A DNA stretch of 64,000 nucleotides, taken from the NCBI RefSeq assembly GCF_017894365.1, contig NZ_CP059467.1, positions 1,488,001 through 1,552,000 on the forward strand, given 5' to 3'. The translations under genes were made by a program, and so were the position numbers. The stretch is from Aromatoleum bremense (GTDB taxonomy: Bacteria; Pseudomonadota; Gammaproteobacteria; Burkholderiales; Rhodocyclaceae). How positions within the stretch are numbered: the first letter of the stretch is position 1; each line of letters starts with the position of its first letter. Of this stretch, positions 16,033 to 32,226 are shown piece after piece. A model generated the notes under the pieces. That model made no database searches and was not told the origin of the DNA. It saw only the letters and a program-made list of their open reading frames with translations.

Positions 16033-16752
16033 TCGCATTCGGCTTCCGCGATGCGCCAATCATCGGTCAATTTCCCCGAAATGGCGGCACTCAGCACCGT
16101 CTGCCGAAACCGCTTGAGCAAGGCAGGAATGGCGGCGATACGGTCGTTGCACGCCTGGATGAAAGCTTCGAGCTGGCGCAGGATGGCGGTTTCCAGGTCG
16201 GCTTCGTCGTGGCCCTGGCGCAGGCCGAGGAAGTCGAGGAAGTACGGGGCCTTGAAGACGACGGCCGGTGCTGTTTCGTCGGCACTCGGGGCGGTGAGGG
16301 CAGTGCCTTGTGCGCCGGCTATTTCGCTGCGCTCGAAGGCCTTTCGTTCAATCTGCCGGTGCAGTTCGCGCACGCTCCAGCGTTCGGCCATGCACTGCCC
16401 GGCGTAGAAGTGGCGGGCGGGCTCGGTCTTGAGCGGCAGCAATTGCAGGAAGTGGGTCCAGCTCAATTGTCGCATCAGTGATGCGACTTTCTCGGGGTCC
16501 GGAAAAGCCTGGGTGAACTGCACCATGCGGCGCAGGTTCTTGGGCTCGAAACCACGGCCAAATTCCTGGGCCAAGCGTTCGCCAAGGCGGTCCATCAGGT
16601 GGGTGCCGTAGCGGGCGCGCTCGCCGCCCAGTACTTCCGTTGCAAGACGCTGACCGATGCGCCAGTAGAGCAGCGTGAGTTCAGCATTGACCGTGGCTGC
16701 CAGACGTTGACGGCTGGCGGCGATCAGGTCGCGCAGTTCGTCGTGCAGGGGT
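16014..16752 (-). pseudogene. Chimera of a DUF1016 (YhcG-type) fragment and an HsdS C-terminus
   Basis: Read on this strand, 16752 to about 16160 matches the N-terminal part of DUF1016/YhcG proteins (LTLLYWRIGQRLATEVLGGE, FEPKNLRRMVQFTQAFPD, LSWTHFLQLLPLK, APYFLDFLGLRQGH, ETAILRQLEAFI). The PD-(D/E)XK nuclease part that should follow is missing. From about 16160 to 16014 the frame continues as the last coiled-coil segment of a type I restriction specificity subunit (RIAAIPALLKRFRQTVLSAA, ISGKLTDDWR). The join is in frame, so an ATG at 16595 could still give a 193-residue hybrid. Upstream the fragment lacks a start. Confidence 0.72.
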
Positions 16753-17154
16753 CACCGCATCGTCCTCGACGCTGACCTCTTCACCGACTCGCCAGGTCAT
16801 GCCGTGGGTGGACAGCTCAGTATGGATTTGCACCGGCGGTTCTCCAGCCAGATTGTGGTTTGCGTCGTTGCCGGCTTTGCGAATTTCGTGGAAGAGCCCG
16901 CCGACTTCGCGCGGTACGATGCCGTGGTCTTGCAGGCGGCGCAGCAGGTCAATCTGCCTTTCGTCCGCAGAAGTGTATATGCCGACCCGGGACGCCACCG
17001 ACTGGGCCATGCCCTCCGCAAGCTGGCGAAGTTTCAGGAGGCAGGTATTCGGATCATCGGCGAAGTAACGCTCGGCAAGCAAGCCCAGTCGTTCAAGCTG
17101 CTCGTCGTGGGCCTTGAGTTGCGAAAAATTGCTTGGTTGACGAATACCGGGCAT
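16753..17154 (-). pseudogene. N-terminal fragment of type I restriction subunit HsdR
   Basis: From the ATG at 17154 the frame gives about 100 residues that match the start of HsdR proteins (ERYFADDPNTCLLKLRQLAE, IDLLRRLQDHGIVPREVGGL, FHEIRKAGNDANHNLAGE). Family members continue for 800-1000 residues through helicase domains; here the match fades after AGE, an unrecognised ~28-residue stretch follows (to about 16755), and then the DNA becomes the DUF1016 fragment in another frame. The nuclease and motor domains are absent, so it cannot be a working restriction subunit. The ATG lies 10 bp after the remnant Fic-like stop. Confidence 0.7.
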
Positions 17155-17164
17155 GCGTTTTCCC

Positions 17165-17490
17165 CTATCGCAACTCGTACCAGACGCCCCGGCCGGCGCC
17201 GTGCTGACTCAGGCCCGGAAATGTTGCTTGAGCGTGTTGCGATTGCCGTTGGTAAGCCGAATCGCCTCGCCCATGGTGATGCGCCCATGCTCGCGCGCGA
17301 ACTCGACAATCTGCAATCACGTTTTCGAGCAAGCTATAGGGCACGTAGGCGTAGCCGGCTACCTCCCGTTCGTCCCGGGTTGAGAAAGACTTGATCTGCA
17401 GATTCGACAGCAGGCGCTCGACCTCGCGATCAGACAGCCTGCCACCTTCGATGCGGGTGGAGCAACTGATTAGCGACAGGCCTGAAGGCC
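17165..17490 (-). pseudogene. Broken Fic-family gene (fragments only)
   Basis: Two pieces of one gene type are visible on this strand. The first (about 17490-17344) reads STRIEGGRLSDREVERLL, then KSFSTRDEREVAGYAYV, like the segment of Fic proteins before the catalytic motif. The second (about 17310-17206) reads QIVEFAREHGRITMGEAIRL and TNGNRNTLKQHFRA, a C-terminal winged helix, and 17206-17165 gives SQHGAGRGVWYELR in another frame. The Fic motif HPFxxGNGR is missing, so a large internal deletion plus a smaller frameshifting one destroyed the gene. Fic assignment comes from pattern; another winged-helix regulator is possible. Confidence 0.55.
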
Positions 17491-17568
17491 GGGGTATTCA
17501 ACCTCCGCACCTCCCTGAAGAGCGGGGTTTCAAACCGGAGTCAGTTTTACGATGAAGTCCTGCCAGGG

Positions 17569-19395
17569 TTACTCCACCGTGACCGACTTCGCGAGGTTTC
17601 TCGGTTTGTCGACGTCCGTGCCCTTCACGAGCGCGGCGTGGTACGACAGCAACTGCAGCGACACGACGTGCAGCACCGGCGACAGCATGCCGTAGTGTTC
17701 GGGCATCGGCAGGATGTGCACGCCTTCGGACTCGGCGATCTCGCTGCCGGCGTCGGCGAAGACGTAGAGTTCGCCGCCGCGGGCGCGGACTTCCTGCAGG
17801 TTCGACTTGAGCTTTTCGAGCAGTTCGTCGGCCGGCGCGATCGCGATCACCGGCATGTCGCGGTCGACGAGCGCGAGCGGGCCGTGCTTGAGCTCGCCGG
17901 CGGCGTAGGCCTCGGCGTGGATGTACGAGATTTCCTTGAGCTTCAGCGCGCCTTCCATCGCGATCGGCCAGTGGCGGCCGCGGCCGAGGAACAGCGCGTG
18001 GTGCTTGGCGGCGAAGCGCTGCGCCCAGGCTTCGATCTGCGGTTCGAGTTCGAGCACTTTCTGCACCGCGACCGGCAGGTGGCGCAGCGCAATGAGGTAG
18101 CGCGCCTCTTCGGCTTCGGGCAGGCGGCCGGCGAGCTTCGCGAGCGCGAGGGTCAACAGCGCGAGCGCGGCGAGCTGCGTCGTGAAGGCTTTCGTCGACG
18201 CGACGCCGATCTCGGGGCCCGCTCGCGTGATGAAGCGCAAGCAGGCTTCGCGCACGATCGCGGACTCCGGCACGTTGCAGATCGCCAGCGTGCGCGTCAT
18301 GCCGAGGCTCCTCGCGTGCTTCAGCGCGGCGAGCGTGTCGGCGGTCTCGCCGGACTGCGAGATCACGACGACGAGGGTGTCGGGGTCGGGCACCGATTCG
18401 CGGTAGCGGTATTCGCTCGCGATCTCGACGGTGCACGGCACCTTCGCGACCGACTCGAGCCAGTAGCGCGCGACGAGGCCGGCGTGGTAGCTCGTGCCGC
18501 ACGCGAGCATCAGCACGCGGCGCACGCCGGCGAACACCTCCGCGGCCTGGCTGCCGAAGAGCTGCGGGCTGATCGAACCGCCGCCGGCGATGATCTCGAG
18601 CGTGTTCGCGAGCGCCTGGGGCTGCTCGAAGATTTCCTTCTGCATGTAGTGGCGGTACTGGCCGAGTTCGACCGCGTCGGCCGACAGGCTCGACACGTGC
18701 ACGTCGCGCTCGACCGGCGTACCGTCGGGCCGGACGATGCGATAAGCATCGACGTGCAGTTCGGCGAGGTCGCCGTCCTCGAGGTAGATCACGTTGCGCG
18801 TCACCTGCAGCAGCGCCGCGGTGTCGGACGCGGCGTACATGCCGCTGTCGCCGACACCGAGCAGCAGCGGCGAGCCGCGTCGGGCGACGATGACGCGCTC
18901 GGGCTCGGCTTCGGCGATCACGCCGATCGCGTAGGCGCCGACGAGCTCGTTCGTCGCCAGACGCACCGCTTCGAACAGGTCCGCTCCCGATTCGAGCTTG
19001 GCGTGGACCAGGTGGGCGATCGCCTCGGTGTCGGTCTCGGATTCGAAACGGTAACCGCGCGCCTGCAGCGCCTCCTTGATCGCCTCGAAGTTCTCGATGA
19101 TGCCGTTATGCACGACCGCGAGCCCGCCGGAGATGTGCGGATGCGCATTGCGCTCCGAGGGCACGCCGTGTGTTGCCCAGCGCGTGTGCGCGATGCCGAC
19201 GCTGGCCCGGAGTTCCTTCGACTCGGCGAGCGCCGCGAGTTCGGCGACGCGCCCGGTCGAGCGCAGGCGCTTCAGCCCGTCGCCGAGCACCGCGAGGCCG
19301 GCCGAATCGTAGCCGCGGTATTCGAGCTTGCGCAGGCCTTCGAGGAGGACCGGGACGACGTTGCCGGTCGCGATCGCAGTGACGATGCCGCACAT
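17569..19395 (-). CDS. glmS: Glutamine-fructose-6-phosphate aminotransferase (isomerizing)
   Basis: 608 residues, against 609 in E. coli GlmS. It makes glucosamine-6-phosphate from fructose-6-phosphate and glutamine, the first step to UDP-GlcNAc. Cys2 (MCGIVTAIA) is the glutaminase nucleophile; [18 protein letters not shown] and the two SIS domains ([46 protein letters not shown]) are intact, ending in KSVTVE. It lies 2 bp downstream of glmU. The leader is too short for a glmS ribozyme or a separate small-RNA-controlled 5' region, so control is probably at the glmU promoter. Confidence 0.98.
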   Translation of the reverse strand: MCGIVTAIATGNVVPVLLEGLRKLEYRGYDSAGLAVLGDGLKRLRSTGRVAELAALAESKELRASVGIAHTRWATHGVPSERNAHPHISGGLAVVHNGIIENFEAIKEALQARGYRFESETDTEAIAHLVHAKLESGADLFEAVRLATNELVGAYAIGVIAEAEPERVIVARRGSPLLLGVGDSGMYAASDTAALLQVTRNVIYLEDGDLAELHVDAYRIVRPDGTPVERDVHVSSLSADAVELGQYRHYMQKEIFEQPQALANTLEIIAGGGSISPQLFGSQAAEVFAGVRRVLMLACGTSYHAGLVARYWLESVAKVPCTVEIASEYRYRESVPDPDTLVVVISQSGETADTLAALKHARSLGMTRTLAICNVPESAIVREACLRFITRAGPEIGVASTKAFTTQLAALALLTLALAKLAGRLPEAEEARYLIALRHLPVAVQKVLELEPQIEAWAQRFAAKHHALFLGRGRHWPIAMEGALKLKEISYIHAEAYAAGELKHGPLALVDRDMPVIAIAPADELLEKLKSNLQEVRARGGELYVFADAGSEIAESEGVHILPMPEHYGMLSPVLHVVSLQLLSYHAALVKGTDVDKPRNLAKSVTVE

Positions 19396-19397
19396 GG

Positions 19398-20765
19398 TTA
19401 TTCTCCCGCCCGTTTTTTGACCGGCCGCTTCCAGCCGGGAATGCTGATCTGTTTCGCGCGCGACACCGTGAGCTGGTCTTCGGGCGCATCCTTCGTCAGG
19501 GTCGTCCCGGCCCCCAGCGTCGCGCCGCGCCCGACCCGGACCGGTGCGACGAGTTGCGTGTCGGAGCCGATGAAGACGTCGTCCCCGACCGTCGTGCGGT
19601 ACTTGTTCGCGCCATCGTAGTTGCAGGTGATCGTGCCCGCACCGACGTTCACGCGCCGGCCGATGTCGGCGTCGCCGATGTAGGCGAGGTGGTTGGCCTT
19701 CGAGTCGTCGGCGATCGCGCTGTTCTTGACCTCGACGAAGTTGCCCAGATGAACGCCGTCGCCGAGCGTCGTGCCCGGGCGCGTGCGCGCATACGGCCCG
19801 ATGACGCAGTCGCGCCCGGTCACCGTGTCCTCGACGTGCGAGAACGGCGCGAGACGGGAGCCGGCGCCGATGCGGGCGTTGCGGATCACGCAGTTCGCGC
19901 CGATCTTCACGTCGTCGGCGAGCTCGACGCGGCCTTCGAACACGCAGTTGACGTCGATCTCGACGTCGCGGCCGCATTTGATCTCGCCGCGCACGTCGAT
20001 GCGCGCCGGGTCGAACAGCGTGACGCCGTCCTCCATCAGCCGCGTCGCGATGTTGCGCTGGTGGATGCGTTCGAGTTCGGCGAGCTGCGGCTTGCTGTTG
20101 ACGCCGAGCGTCTCCCACACCGCATCCGGCTGCACGGTGGTGACCTCGACGCCTTCGGCGACCGCCATGCCGATGATGTCGGTGAGGTAGTACTCGCGCT
20201 GCGCATTGTCGTTGCCGAGCCGCTCGAGCCAGCCGCGCAGACGCGCGACCGGAGCGACGAGGATGCCGGTGTTGACCTCGCGCACGCGGCGCTCGTCGGC
20301 GCTCGCGTCCTTTTCCTCGACGATGCGCACGACGCGCCCCGCGGCATCGCGCAGGATGCGGCCGTAGCCGGCCGGATCGGGGAGTTCGACCGTCAGCAGC
20401 GCGAGGCGCTCGCCGCCCGCGGCGGCTTCGAGCCGGCGCAGCGTCGGCACGCCGATCAGCGGCACGTCGCCATACAGCACCAGCGCCATGTCGCCGTCGG
20501 TCAGATGCGGCAAGGCCTGTTGCACCGCGTGGCCGGTGCCGAGCTGCGGCTCCTGCAACGCCCACTGCACGGGGACGTGTTGCAGCCGTGTCCGCACCGC
20601 TTCGCCACCGTGGCCATGAACGACGCAGATGCGCCGCGCCTCCAGCGTTTGCGCTGCGGCAATCACGTGCTCCAGCATCGGCCGGCCGGCAATCGGCTGC
20701 AGCACCTTGGGCAATGCCGATCGCATCCGCTTGCCCTGCCCTGCGGCGAGAATCACGACTTCCAT
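19398..20765 (-). CDS. glmU: Bifunctional GlmU (GlcN-1-P acetyltransferase / GlcNAc-1-P uridyltransferase)
   Basis: 455 residues, normal for the family. The N-terminal uridyltransferase begins [20 protein letters not shown] (signature GxGxRM with downstream Lys), with LYGDVPL and VEEKDAS further on. The C-terminal half is a left-handed beta helix of hexapeptide repeats (about 250-440), with the acetyltransferase stretch [12 protein letters not shown] and [15 protein letters not shown]. It makes UDP-GlcNAc, the precursor of peptidoglycan and lipid A. glmS follows in the same operon, so all steps except GlmM are encoded together here. Confidence 0.98.
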   Translation of the reverse strand: MEVVILAAGQGKRMRSALPKVLQPIAGRPMLEHVIAAAQTLEARRICVVHGHGGEAVRTRLQHVPVQWALQEPQLGTGHAVQQALPHLTDGDMALVLYGDVPLIGVPTLRRLEAAAGGERLALLTVELPDPAGYGRILRDAAGRVVRIVEEKDASADERRVREVNTGILVAPVARLRGWLERLGNDNAQREYYLTDIIGMAVAEGVEVTTVQPDAVWETLGVNSKPQLAELERIHQRNIATRLMEDGVTLFDPARIDVRGEIKCGRDVEIDVNCVFEGRVELADDVKIGANCVIRNARIGAGSRLAPFSHVEDTVTGRDCVIGPYARTRPGTTLGDGVHLGNFVEVKNSAIADDSKANHLAYIGDADIGRRVNVGAGTITCNYDGANKYRTTVGDDVFIGSDTQLVAPVRVGRGATLGAGTTLTKDAPEDQLTVSRAKQISIPGWKRPVKKRAGE

Positions 20766-20839
20766 GAACACTCCGGTAAGCGTCGAAAACCGCGCGGATT
20801 CTATCACGCAGCCCCACCCGGCCCCGGTTACCATGTGCG

Positions 20840-20902
20840 TCGCGAATGCCGCGTGCGACATTTTTTCCGCACCGCACCAGAAATAATCGCGAATGTCGCA
20901 TG
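20840..20902. promoter_or_regulatory. Repeated and inverted elements between glmU and maoC-pta
   Basis: The 196-bp divergent gap holds TCGCGAATGCCGCGTG at 20840-20855 and the near copy TCGCGAATGTCGCATG at 20887-20902, 47 bp apart. In addition TGCGACATT (20854-20862) and AATGTCGCA (20892-20900) are a perfect 9-bp inverted pair. A possible -10 box TAGAAT at 20921-20926 faces maoC-pta. The layout suggests regulator sites shared by the two operons; no regulator is identified. Confidence 0.45.
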
Positions 20903-20961
20903 ACGCCTGAACGCGCCCGCTAGAATTCCGCTTTTGCACCGCCAAAAGGACAGGACCGATC

Positions 20962-22374
20962 ATGACGCAAGTCGCCACCCAGTTCATCCAGAACCGCGTC
21001 TTCGACGAGATCCAGGTAGGCGATCGCGCGGAGCTGGTGCGCACGCTGCGCCCGGATGACATCCATCTGTTCGCGATCATGTCCGGCGACGTCAATCCGA
21101 CCCACGTCGATACCGAATACGCGCGCTCCAGCCAGTTCCGCGAAGTCGTCGGCCACAGCATGTGGGGCAGCACGCTGATCTCGACCATCCTCGGCACCGA
21201 GTTCCCCGGGCCCGGCACCGTCTATGTTTCGCAGGGGCTGAATTTCTGGCGCCCGATCACGATCGGCGACACGCTGACGATCACCGTGACCTGCCGCGAA
21301 AAGTTCGAGCACAACCACCACATCGTCTTCGACTGCCTCGCACTCAACCAGGACGGACTGAAAGTCATCGACGGCGTCGCCGAAGTCCAGGCGCCGACCG
21401 AAAAGGTCAAGCGGCCGCGCATCATGCTGCCGGAAGTGACGATTTCCGACCGCGAACTGCGCTACGGCCACCTGTTGTCGATCACTGCCGGCAGGGCGCC
21501 GATCCCGATCGCGGTGGCCCATCCGTGCGACGCGGAGTCGCTGCGCGGACCGCTGCAGGCGGCCGCGGCAGGACTCGTGGTGCCGGTGCTGGTCGGCCCC
21601 GAGGCGAAGATCCGCGCCGTCGCGGAACAGGAAGGACTGGATCTGAAAGGCTTTCGCATCGTCAATGTCCCGCATAGCCACGCCGCCGCCGAAGCGGCCG
21701 TCGCCCTCGCGCGCGACGGCGTCGTCGAAGCGCTGATGAAAGGCTCGCTGCACACCGACGAACTGATGAGCGCGGTGCTGTCGAAAGTCGGAGGTTTGCG
21801 CACCGCGCGCCGCATCAGCCACGTTTTCATGGCCGACGTGCCGACCTACCCGCACCCGCTCTTGATCACCGATGCGGCGATCAACATCGAGCCGACCCTC
21901 GAGGACAAGGCCGACATCGTCCAGAACGCGATCGATCTCGCGCACGTGCTCGGGCTCGCTGAGCCGAAAGTCGCGATCCTGTCGGCAGTCGAGACCGTGA
22001 CCTCGAAGCTGCGCTCGACGATCGACGCCGCGGCGCTGTGCAAGATGGCCGACCGCGGCCAGATCAGGGGCGGCCTGCTCGACGGGCCGCTTGCGTTCGA
22101 CAACGCGATCTCGCTCGTCGCCGCCAGGACCAAGGGCATCCACTCGCTGGTCGCCGGCAACGCCGACATCCTCGTCGTGCCCGACCTCGAATCCGGCAAC
22201 ATGGTCGCGAAGCAGCTCGAATATCTCGCCAACGCGCTGATGGCCGGCGTGGTGCTCGGCGCGCGCGTGCCGATCGTGCTGACGAGCCGCGCCGACACCG
22301 CCGAGACGCGCACCGCGTCGTGCGCGATCGTGCAACTGATGGCGCACAAGAAGCGCGAGGCAAGGCTCGGATGA
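20962..22374 (+). CDS. Fused MaoC-like hydratase / phosphate acetyltransferase
   Basis: 470 residues. The first ~150 form a MaoC hot-dog domain ([16 protein letters not shown], then [16 protein letters not shown] with the Asp/His catalytic pair), as in R-specific enoyl-CoA hydratases. The rest (about 160-470) is a phosphate acetyl/butyryltransferase domain ([51 protein letters not shown]). The pta part makes acetyl- or butyryl-phosphate from the acyl-CoA. Its TGA overlaps the ATG of ackA, so translation is probably coupled and the acyl phosphate passes to the kinase. Known annotation for such fusions is bifunctional enoyl-CoA hydratase/phosphate acetyltransferase. Confidence 0.92.
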   Translation: MTQVATQFIQNRVFDEIQVGDRAELVRTLRPDDIHLFAIMSGDVNPTHVDTEYARSSQFREVVGHSMWGSTLISTILGTEFPGPGTVYVSQGLNFWRPITIGDTLTITVTCREKFEHNHHIVFDCLALNQDGLKVIDGVAEVQAPTEKVKRPRIMLPEVTISDRELRYGHLLSITAGRAPIPIAVAHPCDAESLRGPLQAAAAGLVVPVLVGPEAKIRAVAEQEGLDLKGFRIVNVPHSHAAAEAAVALARDGVVEALMKGSLHTDELMSAVLSKVGGLRTARRISHVFMADVPTYPHPLLITDAAINIEPTLEDKADIVQNAIDLAHVLGLAEPKVAILSAVETVTSKLRSTIDAAALCKMADRGQIRGGLLDGPLAFDNAISLVAARTKGIHSLVAGNADILVVPDLESGNMVAKQLEYLANALMAGVVLGARVPIVLTSRADTAETRTASCAIVQLMAHKKREARLG

Positions 22375-23555
22375 AAGCGATCCTGGTCATCAACGCGGGC
22401 TCGAGCAGCGTCAAGTTCGCGCTGTACGCGACCGAACCGGAACTGGCCGCGAAACCCGCGCTGTCGGGGCAGATCGAGGGGATCGGCGCAACGCCGATGC
22501 TGTCCGCGCAGGACGCCGCCGGCCTTCGCTACCGGGAGCCGGTGCACACCGCGGGCGGGCAGGCCGAGCAGCATCGCGACGCCCTCAATCACCTGTTCGC
22601 ATGGCTCGCCGCGCACAACCCGGCACTCGACATCGTCGCGGCCGGGCATCGCATCGTGCATGGCGGCGAACTCCACAGCGCGCCGGTGCGGCTGAACGAG
22701 TTCGTGCTGCGCGACCTCGACGGCTTCGTGCCGCTCGCGCCGCTGCACCAGCCGCACAATCTGCGGGCGGTGCGCGCGGTGGCCGTGCTGCTGCCCGGCA
22801 TCCCGCAGGTCGGCTGCTTCGATACCGCCTTCCATCGCACGCAGCCGGCGCTCGCGCAGGCGTTCGCGCTGCCGCGTGCGATCACCGCCCGCGGCGTCAA
22901 GCGCTACGGTTTCCACGGCCTGTCGTATGACTACGTCGCCCGGCAGCTGCCCGACGTCATCGGCGCGCGGGCGAGCGGCGCGGTGCTGATTGCGCATCTG
23001 GGCAACGGCGCGTCGATGTGCGCGCTGCGCGACGGCAAGAGCGTCGCCTCGACGATGGGCTTCACCGCCGTCGACGGCCTGATGATGGGCACGCGCACCG
23101 GCAGCCTCGACCCGGGCGTGCTGCTGTACCTGATGGAACAGCAGCACATGGACGCGAAGGCGCTGACGAACCTGCTGTACAAGGAATCCGGCCTGCTCGG
23201 CGTGTCCGGCATCAGCCAGGACATGCGCACGCTGCTGGCGTCCCCGGCGCGCGAAGCGAAAGAAGCGGTCGACCTGTTCTGCTACCGCATCGCGCGCGAG
23301 ATCGGCTCGCTCGCGGCCGCGGCGGGCGGGCTCGACGCGCTGGTATTCACCGGCGGCATCGGCGAGCACGCCGCGCCGGTGCGCACGCAGGTCGCGGAAC
23401 TGTCGGGCTGGCTGGGAGTGAAAATCGACGCGCAGGCGAACGCCGCCCACGCCACCCGCATCGACGCCACGGACAGCCGCGTCGCGGTCGCGGTCGTGCC
23501 GACGAACGAGGAAAGGATGATTGCGCGCTACACGGCGGAGTTGCTTGCGCTGTAG
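22371..23555 (+). CDS. ackA: Acetate (or butyrate) kinase
   Basis: 394 residues, normal for AckA. Both family signatures are visible: VINAGSSSVKFALY near the N-terminus and HRIVHGG, with RYGFHGLSYDYVARQL, AHLGNGASM, GFTAVDGLMMGTRTGSLDP and TGGIGEHAAPVR in order. It converts acyl phosphate plus ADP to acid plus ATP, or the reverse. The ATG overlaps the upstream stop (ATGA). With the upstream MaoC-Pta protein it gives a route between acyl-CoA and acid with ATP gain. Which acyl chain is preferred is not shown; acetate is the default. Confidence 0.95.
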   Translation: MKAILVINAGSSSVKFALYATEPELAAKPALSGQIEGIGATPMLSAQDAAGLRYREPVHTAGGQAEQHRDALNHLFAWLAAHNPALDIVAAGHRIVHGGELHSAPVRLNEFVLRDLDGFVPLAPLHQPHNLRAVRAVAVLLPGIPQVGCFDTAFHRTQPALAQAFALPRAITARGVKRYGFHGLSYDYVARQLPDVIGARASGAVLIAHLGNGASMCALRDGKSVASTMGFTAVDGLMMGTRTGSLDPGVLLYLMEQQHMDAKALTNLLYKESGLLGVSGISQDMRTLLASPAREAKEAVDLFCYRIAREIGSLAAAAGGLDALVFTGGIGEHAAPVRTQVAELSGWLGVKIDAQANAAHATRIDATDSRVAVAVVPTNEERMIARYTAELLAL

Positions 23556-23561
23556 CCGTTG

Positions 23562-23597
23562 ACGACGAAGGCGGCCTTGCGGCCGCCCTCTCGTCGT
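23562..23597. terminator. Hairpin between convergent ackA and gltD
   Basis: GGCGGCC and GGCCGCC pair around a TTGC loop, and outside them ACGACGA pairs with TCGTCGT, giving a long GC-rich stem starting 7 bp after ackA. There is no clear T-run, but its place between convergent stops fits a two-way terminator. Confidence 0.6.
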
Positions 23598-23619
23598 TGC
23601 CTTCGCAGCGATTCCCGCC

Positions 23620-25083
<1,464 letters not shown>

Positions 25084-25086
25084 TTT

Positions 25087-29772
<4,686 letters not shown>

Positions 29773-29874
29773 CTCGTTGTTCCTCGACACGACACGTTTG
29801 CCGGACAAAACCGGCGTTCATCGGGCGACGGGCGGCGCCGCATGCAAAAAACGCACCAAAACTGTGCAGACGTC

Positions 29875-29905
29875 AAAAAAAGCCGGGTGCACTCGCACAC
29901 CGGCT
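29875..29905 (-). terminator. Rho-independent terminator after dgt
   Basis: On the minus strand AGCCGG and CCGGCT, with GTGC and GCAC inside, form a hairpin followed at once by seven T. It lies about 120 bp beyond the dgt stop and about 100 bp before gltB, so it separates the aro/dgt transcript from gltBD. Confidence 0.85.
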
Positions 29906-30022
29906 CTGTTCAGCCCGTGCGCACGCACACGGCCGCTACGTACCATCCAGCGGGCTAAAGAATATACCTGCCTGAAACTTGTGATTCAAGAATTTTTTGC
30001 GCTGCGGTAAGACTATGATGAT

Positions 30023-31147
30023 TCAATGAATTTCGCCTACGGCGAAGAGCCGGCGATGCTCCTTCATTGCATAGCGATCTGTCATGCCGGCGATGTAGTC
30101 GGCGATCGCCCGCGGCTGGTCGGCCCGGGCGCGGAGCTGGTATTGCGGCGGCAGCAGCCTGACGTCGCTCATGAATGCGTCGAACAGGTCGCGCACGATG
30201 CGCCGCGCCTTGTCGGTCATCCGCAACACCTGGTAATGCAGATAGAGCTGGTCGCGGAGAAAAGCCTTCAGTTCCCGAAGCTGCGGCAACAGCGCGTCGG
30301 AGTACGCGACGAGGGGCGGCGCCCGGTACACGTCGGCGAGAGTGACGATGCCGGCGGCAGCGATGTTCGAGCGGGTCTTGTCGATCAGGTCGAGCGCCAT
30401 CGCGTTGATCATGCGCCGGATCGTTTCGTGGATCAGCTTGCGCCCGGCGAGCTCCGGCCACTGCGCTTCGACTTCCCGCCTGCGGGTCGCGAAGATCCCG
30501 ACCGCGTCGAGGTCGGCGAGCGAAATGAGGCCCGAACGCAGGCCGTCATCGACGTCGTGGTTGTTGTACGCGATTTCGTCGGCGAGGTTCGCCAGCTGCG
30601 CTTCGAGCGAAGGCTGGGTGCCTTCGATGAAGCGCCGCCCGAGCTCGCCGAGCTGCGCGGCATTGGCCCGTGAACAGTGCTTGAGAATGCCTTCGCGCGT
30701 TTCGTAGGTGAGGTTGAGCCCGTCGAACGCCGCATAGTGCTCCTCGAGCACGTCGACGGTGCGCAGTGACTGGAGATTGTGTTCAAACCCGCCGTACGCC
30801 TTCATGCACGCGTTGAGCGCGTCCTGTCCGGCGTGGCCGAAAGGGGTGTGTCCGAGGTCGTGCGCAAGAGCGATGGCTTCGGCGAGGTCCTCGTTGAGCG
30901 CCAGCACGCGCGCGATCGTGCGCGTGATCTGCGCGACTTCGATGCTGTGCGTGAGCCGCGTGCGAAAGAGGTCGCCTTCGTGATTGACGAACACCTGCGT
31001 CTTGTATTCCAGCCGGCGAAACGCCGTGCAATGGACGATGCGGTCGCGGTCGCGCTGGAACTCGCTGCGTATGCCCGGCGACGGCTCGGCGTGGACGCGT
31101 CCGCGCGAATTGCCTTCGCTGACCGCATAGGACGCGAGCGCGATCAC
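30023..31147 (-). CDS. dgt: Deoxyguanosinetriphosphate triphosphohydrolase-like protein
   Basis: 374 residues of the HD superfamily. The HD metal ligands are in [12 protein letters not shown] and [18 protein letters not shown] (about 70-120), followed by [19 protein letters not shown] residues ([19 protein letters not shown]). Such enzymes split dNTPs to nucleoside and triphosphate, tuning dNTP pools. The start is GTG at 31147, overlapping the aroB stop (GTGA), which fits the N-terminus of short Dgt proteins ([17 protein letters not shown]). It is the last gene of the aroK-aroB-dgt string and is followed by a clear terminator. Confidence 0.93.
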   Translation of the reverse strand: MIALASYAVSEGNSRGRVHAEPSPGIRSEFQRDRDRIVHCTAFRRLEYKTQVFVNHEGDLFRTRLTHSIEVAQITRTIARVLALNEDLAEAIALAHDLGHTPFGHAGQDALNACMKAYGGFEHNLQSLRTVDVLEEHYAAFDGLNLTYETREGILKHCSRANAAQLGELGRRFIEGTQPSLEAQLANLADEIAYNNHDVDDGLRSGLISLADLDAVGIFATRRREVEAQWPELAGRKLIHETIRRMINAMALDLIDKTRSNIAAAGIVTLADVYRAPPLVAYSDALLPQLRELKAFLRDQLYLHYQVLRMTDKARRIVRDLFDAFMSDVRLLPPQYQLRARADQPRAIADYIAGMTDRYAMKEHRRLFAVGEIH

Positions 31148-32226
31148 CCGCAACGCGCCTCGATCGACGCGCCGATCACGTCCGGCGCCGCATCTGCATG
31201 AAGCACCGCCTTGCCGATCGAGCGCAGCAGGACCAGGCGCAGGCGCCCCTCTTCGACTTTCTTGTCGTTCGCCATCAGCTCGAGATAGGTCGCGACCGGC
31301 AGCGGCGGTCCGAGCACCGGCAGTCCGGCGCGCACGTGCAGCGCTTCGATGCGCGCGACGTCGGCAGCGCTCAACCAGCCCAGCCTGCGCGACAGCTCCG
31401 CAGCCATCATCGTGCCGGCAGCGACGGCTTCGCCGTGCAGCCAGTTGCCGTACCCCATGCCGGTCTCGATCGCATGGCCGAACGTGTGGCCGAGATTGAG
31501 CAGCGCGCGTTCGCCCTGTTCGGTTTCGTCTGCCGCGACGACTTCGGCCTTGTTCGCGCACGAACGCTCGATCGCGAACGCGAGCGCTTCGGGTTCGCGC
31601 GCGAGCACGCGCTCGAGGTGCGCTTCGAGCCAGTCGAACAGCGCCGGGTCGCGGATCAGCCCGTACTTGATCACTTCGGCGAGGCCGGCTTTCAGCTCGC
31701 GGTCCGGCAGCGTGTCGAGCGTTGCAGTGTCCGCAAGCACGACGCGAGGCTGATAGAACGCCCCGATCATGTTCTTGCCGAGCGGATGGTTGATGGCGGT
31801 CTTGCCGCCGACCGACGAATCGACCTGCGACAGCAGCGTCGTCGGAACCTGGATGAACGGCATGCCACGCTGGTACGTCGCCGCGGCGAAACCCGCCATG
31901 TCGCCGACCACGCCGCCGCCGAGCGCGATCAGCGTTGTCGAGCGCTCGCAGCGCGTCGCCAGCAGCATGTCGAAGACGAGATTGAGCGTCTGCCAGTTCT
32001 TGTGCGACTCGCCATCGGGAAGGATGACCGCGTCCACCCTGACGCCCCCCGCCTCGAGCGCGCGCTGCAGCCGCGCCAGGTAAAGCGGACCGACGACGTC
32101 GTTCGTGACGATCGCGACCCGCGCCGTCCTGAGGAAAGGCCGGATCAGGCTGGCATCGTCGAGCACGCCCGGTCCGATATGGATCGGGTAGGCACGGTCT
32201 CCGAGGGCGACGTTCAGTGTTCGCAT
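31144..32226 (-). CDS. aroB: 3-dehydroquinate synthase
   Basis: 360 residues. It closes the first ring of the shikimate pathway from DAHP. NAD-binding and active-site segments are all present: [21 protein letters not shown] (shown in part), [25 protein letters not shown], and the metal-binding His in [12 protein letters not shown]. It overlaps the end of aroK by 13 bp and dgt by 4 bp, so the three are translated in close succession. The aroK-aroB pair beside pil genes is a usual proteobacterial order. Confidence 0.97.
   Translation of the reverse strand: MRTLNVALGDRAYPIHIGPGVLDDASLIRPFLRTARVAIVTNDVVGPLYLARLQRALEAGGVRVDAVILPDGESHKNWQTLNLVFDMLLATRCERSTTLIALGGGVVGDMAGFAAATYQRGMPFIQVPTTLLSQVDSSVGGKTAINHPLGKNMIGAFYQPRVVLADTATLDTLPDRELKAGLAEVIKYGLIRDPALFDWLEAHLERVLAREPEALAFAIERSCANKAEVVAADETEQGERALLNLGHTFGHAIETGMGYGNWLHGEAVAAGTMMAAELSRRLGWLSAADVARIEALHVRAGLPVLGPPLPVATYLELMANDKKVEEGRLRLVLLRSIGKAVLHADAAPDVIGASIEARCG

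Noticed and set aside
17350..17568. glmS-type ribozyme or riboswitch near glmS
   Set aside because: The region lies downstream of glmS, not in its leader, and holds Fic-gene debris.
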